Source of the DNA: Linnemannia schmuckeri
Taxonomy: Eukaryota > Mortierellomycota > Mortierellomycetes > Mortierellales > Mortierellaceae
NCBI GenBank assembly: GCA_029449235.1
Contig: JANATG010000015.1
Coordinates: forward strand, 868,001 to 932,000
DNA: 64,000 nucleotides
Reading direction: 5' to 3'
This document shows positions 60,469 to 64,000 of the stretch, piece after piece. Each line of letters starts with the position of its first letter. The first letter of the stretch is position 1. A program made the position numbers and the translations under genes. The notes under the pieces were generated by a model. It did no database searches, was not told where the DNA came from, and saw only the letters and a list, made by a program, of their open reading frames with translations.

Positions 60469-60973
60469 GACACGCTTCCCGAAGGAGAAGCAGAGGAGGT
60501 GGAGGAGTAGCATTTTTTTCTTTTCACTTTTTTTCCTTTCCCCTTCTCTTTTTTTCTTTAATTTTTTGGCCTCAGACTCGGCCCTAGACTCTCTTTCCCC
60601 ACATTCCTCCTTATCATATTTTTCTTGTACATTTACCCCCATTTATTGTTTGGACTCCAGCCCCTTCCCCCCCCCCCCCCCCCCCCTACTCCCTGGTCCC
60701 TGGCCTTTCTTTCTATTCTGAGCAGCCATTTTTCTGTTACTAACTCCTGTCTTCTTTTTCCGTGTGCAATGTCATTTCTCCGGTATTTTTTTTTTTTTTT
60801 TGTACACAATTTTATTTCTCTGACAAACAGTACAAAGGAGGCATTTGGAAGTAAAGGGGACTACAGACCAAACTCTTCAGTACACCATCCGCCAGTCACA
60901 GTCCGACCCGGAGCCTGGCTCTGCGCAACAACTGTCGCCGCTCTTCACAGCAAAAACGGAAGACAAAATAAAA
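60469..60973. other. Low-complexity spacer with poly-C tract
   Basis: A C+T-rich stretch including a C20 homopolymer (60667-60686) and a T-run near 60787-60802. No coding sequence was recognised. Confidence 0.6.
60667..60686. repeat. C20 homopolymer
   Basis: The only long G/C homopolymer in the window; the others are A/T. Exact length is likely uncertain in any assembly. Confidence 0.85.
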
Positions 60974-61699
60974 CTAGATACGAATGAAGGGGATTCTTCC
61001 CATCCTCTCCATCAATGACAATTTCCTCCTTCCCAACAGACTATCCAACAGCCGCTCATCAGCTGTGCGTGGTTCCTTGGTCGCTCCAGGGCAGGTTCGA
61101 TCCTCATGTGTGGCTAGCGAAGCGCCACACGGGCAGAACCCATCACGCGTGATGTAACCGTATCCTCGACTCCAGTCACCTCGGGGACCTGTGTACTTGG
61201 ATGTTTTGTCCTTGGCAGAGATACCTTGCATCTGCTCCCACGCGATCGTCGTGGAGCATTGGGGTTTCCAGATCAGTTCTGAGGCCTGCGTCTCCATGTG
61301 GCCAATAAACTTGTGAAGGACCGTCTTGGCAATGGACCGTGGGGTCCTGAATGCCGAGGACCACTCAGTCAACATGCTCTTGGGGGTGATTCCGCGAAGA
61401 AGGTCCGAAACGTGCCACTTGGGGTTTTCATCACGATCGGGAGCAGGACTACCGCTGTGCACGGCTCGAGCCCCACCGATAGAAGAGAATCCCCGAATAT
61501 GATCCGCATCCGAGGGGGACTGCCAGTATATGGGTACTGACCGTGGTGGTTGACGACCATTGTCAGTTGCTCGCTTGTGTTCACGCTTCCTGGCGGCATT
61601 GTAGCTATTTGTTGCCTGAACGCCCCATTCATCAATCTTGCCCATGGCCGTCATTTCTCCAGTAAGAAGACCAAGTAAGTCCGTGCATTTAAGGAACAA
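60974..61699 (-). CDS. Retroelement-like ORF (possible non-LTR retrotransposon C-terminal fragment)
   Basis: An open frame of about 241 codons with no recognisable host domain. Near its C-terminus it has CPCGASLATHEDRTC (C-x-C-x6-H-x4-C), which resembles the zinc knuckle at the end of many non-LTR retrotransposon reverse transcriptases (C-x-C-G ... H-x4-C-P). It ends in a basic RRKLSLMERMGRIPFIRI segment. The upstream half (AARKREHKRATDNGR, HVSDLLRGITPKSMLTEW) matches a spacer/RNase-H-like part only weakly. No reverse-transcriptase motif is inside the frame. If retroelement-derived it is 5'-truncated, lying about 110 bp from the tRNA-Ile gene. A lineage-specific host gene is the alternative. 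Confidence 0.4.
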   Translation of the reverse strand: MFLKCTDLLGLLTGEMTAMGKIDEWGVQATNSYNAARKREHKRATDNGRQPPRSVPIYWQSPSDADHIRGFSSIGGARAVHSGSPAPDRDENPKWHVSDLLRGITPKSMLTEWSSAFRTPRSIAKTVLHKFIGHMETQASELIWKPQCSTTIAWEQMQGISAKDKTSKYTGPRGDWSRGYGYITRDGFCPCGASLATHEDRTCPGATKEPRTADERLLDSLLGRRKLSLMERMGRIPFIRI

Positions 61700-61788
61700 A
61701 CACTTACATGCACTTATGGATAGCCGAGACTTTAGTCATGATAAGTAAGTCACAAAATTAGGCAATCTCGTCAAATCCAACGAATCAA

Positions 61789-61803
61789 GCTCGCTTAGCT
61801 TGG
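61789..61803 (+). repeat. Partial duplication of the tRNA-Ile 5' end
   Basis: The 13 nt at 61789-61801 (GCTCGCTTAGCTT) are identical to the first 13 nt of the tRNA (61812-61824), starting 23 nt upstream. They cover the 5' acceptor strand and the start of the A box. Confidence 0.85.
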
Positions 61804-61811
61804 TTTATTCT

Positions 61812-61884
61812 GCTCGCTTAGCTTAGTCGGTAGAGCGTTGTGCTAATAACGCAAAGGCCGCAGGTTCGATCCCTGCAGTGAGCA
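61812..61884 (+). tRNA. tRNA-Ile (AAT anticodon)
   Basis: 73 nt fold into a complete cloverleaf. The acceptor GCTCGCT pairs with AGTGAGC (one G-U). The D arm GCTT-AGTCGGTA-GAGC and the anticodon arm TTGTG-CTAATAA-CGCAA (anticodon AAT) follow. The T arm is GCAGG-TTCGATC-CCTGC, with discriminator A. A and B boxes are near consensus. There is no intron. CCA is absent, as expected for a nuclear gene. A T-rich stretch just downstream can end Pol III transcription. Confidence 0.97.
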
Positions 61885-61941
61885 TTCTTCTTTTGCTTTC
61901 CCGGGCTTTTCTTTTGTCTTTCTCTTCGTCATCGTCAAGGG

Positions 61942-62626
61942 AATAACATAATATGACATTAGATGTCAGAATAATTAATCTGACTTCAGTCATATTTTTT
62001 TCATTTGATGTCAAAATAACGTTTTTCTAGCTAATCTGACATGTAATACTCATATGAAGGGAAATAAACACCATCCATTTCAGCACATCAAATGTCGAGT
62101 CTAAGAGTGGGTGAATCCTTATAGAGTGTCAAGTGAGTTCAAGTGCCTTTTTTGTCCAAGAGTTCGATTGGCCCTGGGTATCTGTTTCGTTTCGCTATTT
62201 CGTTTTTCGCAACTCTGAACAGAACGTTTTATTTTTCCTGTTCTACTAGTTTTTTCAAGGCCATTTCGTTTCGCAACTTTGAATAGGACGTTTTGTTTTA
62301 CCTCTTTTAGTAGAATTTTTCATGGCCATTTCGACCTTCATAAATAAAAATGAAATGAAAAGGGGTTTATTGTATGTGAGCACAGCAGTTAATCTGACTG
62401 TAAAAAAGATATTCTGACATGTTTCCAAAATTATGATGCCAGAATAGCTTTTTACGGGCTGATAATCTGACATTTGTTGCTGTCAGATTAGCTTCCGTCA
62501 GGCAAAGATATTCTGACAATGGATGTCAGAATATCTGGTTAATCTGACATGCTGTTAGAATATCTGGCTAATCTAATTATAGTGTCAGAATAACTAAACT
62601 GACATTATAGTCAGAATATCTTCTTC
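61942..62626. mobile_element. Candidate non-autonomous element with subterminal TGACA/TGTCA motifs
   Basis: A block of about 685 bp, mostly AT-rich, lies between two identical 12-bp direct repeats (CATCGTCAAGGG at 61930-61941 and 62627-62638), 45 bp past the tRNA. Both ends are packed with TGACA or TGTCA in alternating orientation, mostly within AATCTGACAT or ATGTCAGAAT: left cluster 61954-62042, right cluster 62391-62620. Some form near-perfect palindromes (TGACAT-TAG-ATGTCA at 61954-61968; 9-bp arms at 62510-62532). There is no long open frame. This resembles a MITE or foldback element with subterminal transposase sites and a long target duplication. The terminal inverted repeat itself is weak. 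Confidence 0.55.
62196..62331. repeat. Imperfect tandem duplication of ~67 bp
   Basis: Two consecutive copies in the interior of the candidate element each run from TCGCAACT(C/T)TGAA through ACGTTTT to GGCCATTTCG, with scattered substitutions. The copies are about 62196-62268 and 62262-62331, sharing an edge. Confidence 0.75.
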
Positions 62627-62746
62627 CATCGTCAAGGGCCCAACAGCGGACGCTTGCTTTTGTTTTTTTTCTCTCGCCTTTCGACGTTTAGAATCGCCCT
62701 TTGCGCAAGAGCAAGCGCGCAACTTTTTTTTTATTGGGATACCGTA

Positions 62747-62781
<35 letters not shown>

Positions 62782-63230
62782 GACAGAACCAGTTCTTCTA
62801 GTCAAGCGTTGTTCTTTGAGAAAAACAAAAATATAGCCCGGCCTGGGAGAGCGACGCATTTTTTTTTTTTTTTTGCCGCCCGCCATCCTCAGAATGATGC
62901 GAATAGCGTAAATGATGGAGCTATTATCTGACATTTTTGTTCATTTTGGCTCTGATGGCAAATATGAGGCAGTAACTGTTTGCGTAAAAAAGCCCTAATA
63001 ACCACACCATAGTTAACTCGAGGTCTTTCGACTAAAGAAAGACTGTCATGTTGTGAACCCCAATGTGTGTTCGAAAAAAAACGCGATATCTAAAAAATGT
63101 GTATTCACAAAAAAATCAAAGCCAGAACCTTCTGCTTCAGTTTCACTCTTTATTGACTCATGGTGAAAAGAGACAAGAGACAAGAACAAGAGTTTGAGCA
63201 TACCTCACCTAGAGAATCCATAATGCTGGC
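62627..63230. other. Spacer with long poly-T tracts
   Basis: After the right direct repeat, this stretch holds T31 (62750-62780) and T16 (62859-62874) homopolymers. It also carries one more TCTGACAT copy (62927-62934), outside the proposed element. No gene was recognised. Confidence 0.55.
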
Positions 63231-63650
63231 ATGTGGTGGCCGTTGCGGTTGGTCTTCTTGTTTCTGGTTTTATTTCTTTCTCCCAATGAAGGCCCAATGA
63301 TACAGTGGGTGCAAAAATGGTTTCAATATATTTTCATTTCTTCTATATTCTTATTTTTCACCATAACCAGTCTAGTTAGTATACCTTACGCTGCTATCAA
63401 GAAAGATAGCCATGGTATTTGGGAAGGTGATAGAAAAAGCTGTTCTATGATAGCTTTTATTGCTGTTGAGAAATGGAAGGAAATGTTCAGATGGGTGATT
63501 GGAACCATTTTTTCACTAGCCTTCTACAATTGTACTAATACATCGTTTGCCTCCCTTTTGTCTTCAATACACCCTTGGCACGACATAGCATGGATGTACA
63601 TATATTATGCAAAAAATAAAGGGCAACTACTATGTAGGAAATTAACTTGA
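63231..63650 (+). CDS. Short hydrophobic ORF of unknown function
   Basis: A 139-codon frame starting MWWPLRLVFLFLVLFLSP, then three more hydrophobic stretches (YIFISSIFLFFTITSLVSIPYAAI, MFRWVIGTIFSLAFY, and a weaker one). It reads like a small membrane protein, and an AAAATAAAG element lies close to the end. I know no family for it, and the local DNA is AT-rich and repeat-laden, so chance or a decayed element-borne gene are real alternatives. The stop is about 55 bp before the left arm of the inverted repeat. Confidence 0.3.
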   Translation: MWWPLRLVFLFLVLFLSPNEGPMIQWVQKWFQYIFISSIFLFFTITSLVSIPYAAIKKDSHGIWEGDRKSCSMIAFIAVEKWKEMFRWVIGTIFSLAFYNCTNTSFASLLSSIHPWHDIAWMYIYYAKNKGQLLCRKLT

Positions 63651-63704
63651 CTATGTAGTAAAGTTACATGGAGTTTCTGTGTAACTTCGTTTTTTTCAAC
63701 TTTG

Positions 63705-64000
63705 AAGTGCTGCCTCTGCTGAAGAACGCGTCCAATCGGCAATCTAATGCATATCCTGGTAAAGCATCCCAAGTCGAACCTTTTAAAAGAAGGAGTCAGT
63801 GGAGCTAAATATCCGAATGCAATTGTACAAGATACGCCCATGTCATAGTAAAAATGTCAATTTCTTACTTTTTTTGCAATTCCGCTCCTATTATTCTTTG
63901 TTGAAGCCTGAAACACTTACTAAAATTCCGACTTGGGATGCTTTACCAGGATATGCATTAGATTGCCGATTGGACGCGTTCTTCAGCAGAGGCAGCACTT
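63705..64000. repeat. Perfect 72-bp inverted repeat reaching the window end
   Basis: The left arm 63705-63776 and right arm 63929-64000 are exact reverse complements over all 72 bases I compared. The spacer is 152 bp. The right arm is cut by the window edge, so its true length is unknown. It could be transposon termini, a foldback element or a recent palindromic rearrangement. Confidence 0.93.

Noticed and set aside
1..64000. CRISPR arrays, bacterial operons or ribosome binding sites
   Set aside because: The window is intron-rich nuclear fungal DNA; no regularly spaced repeats of CRISPR type were seen.

Overview
This is eukaryotic nuclear DNA from a filamentous fungus. Nearly every gene is split by short GT-AG introns, the leaders are pyrimidine-rich, and many proteins carry long Gln/His/Ser/Pro low-complexity stretches. 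The gene set (WOPR regulator, SreA/Fep1-type GATA factor, protoglobin, Tfa1-like TFIIE alpha, Ubp14, Isd11) together with the intron style fits an early-diverging Mucoromycota lineage, most probably Mortierellales. That placement is inference from general style, not from a phylogeny. I rebuilt exon-intron structures by hand from splice sites, reading-frame phase and protein-family continuity. Coordinates are genomic spans of the coding part; exons are listed in the evidence.

Layout. 1-4157: leader-type, gene-free DNA. 4158-9070: a WOPR (Gti1/Pac2) regulator (+) and a SANT/Myb-like regulator (-). 10130-16305: an Ngl2/Angel-type nuclease (+), eIF3g (-) back to back with the Fe-S assembly protein Isd11 (+), and a small Gln-rich unknown protein (-). 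17717-23947: cyclophilin-40 (-) and a DH-PH RhoGEF (-). 25337-29949: mitochondrial ribosomal protein uL29m (-) back to back with a nucleolar-looking LRR protein (+), then an acidic coiled-coil protein (-). 30142-39236: a very large iron-responsive GATA factor of the SreA/Fep1 family, its two zinc fingers split by a 1.9 kb intron, then an MFS transporter (both -). 39237-43082: a long gene-poor stretch with a tRNA-like relic, an A42 tract and kilobases of polypyrimidine. 43083-50341: an RRM protein, a GMC oxidoreductase and a protoglobin (all +). 50557-60012: Ubp14/USP5 (+), diphthamide co-chaperone Dph4 (-), TFIIE alpha (+) and glyoxalase I (-).

60013-64000 differs from the rest and is the most unusual part. 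It holds a frameshifted 3'-exon remnant, a retroelement-like ORF, an intact tRNA-Ile(AAT) with a partial 5' duplication, an AT-rich block full of alternating TGACA/TGTCA motifs between 12-bp direct repeats, long homopolymers, and a perfect 72-bp inverted repeat that runs off the window end.

The genes are mostly unrelated housekeeping and regulatory genes rather than one pathway. Three close divergent pairs (eIF3g/Isd11, uL29m/LRR protein, Dph4/TFIIE alpha) probably share promoters. The strongest candidates for something undescribed are the TGACA-rich element beside the tRNA gene and a 16-residue motif in the Ngl2-like nuclease that is duplicated with only silent differences.
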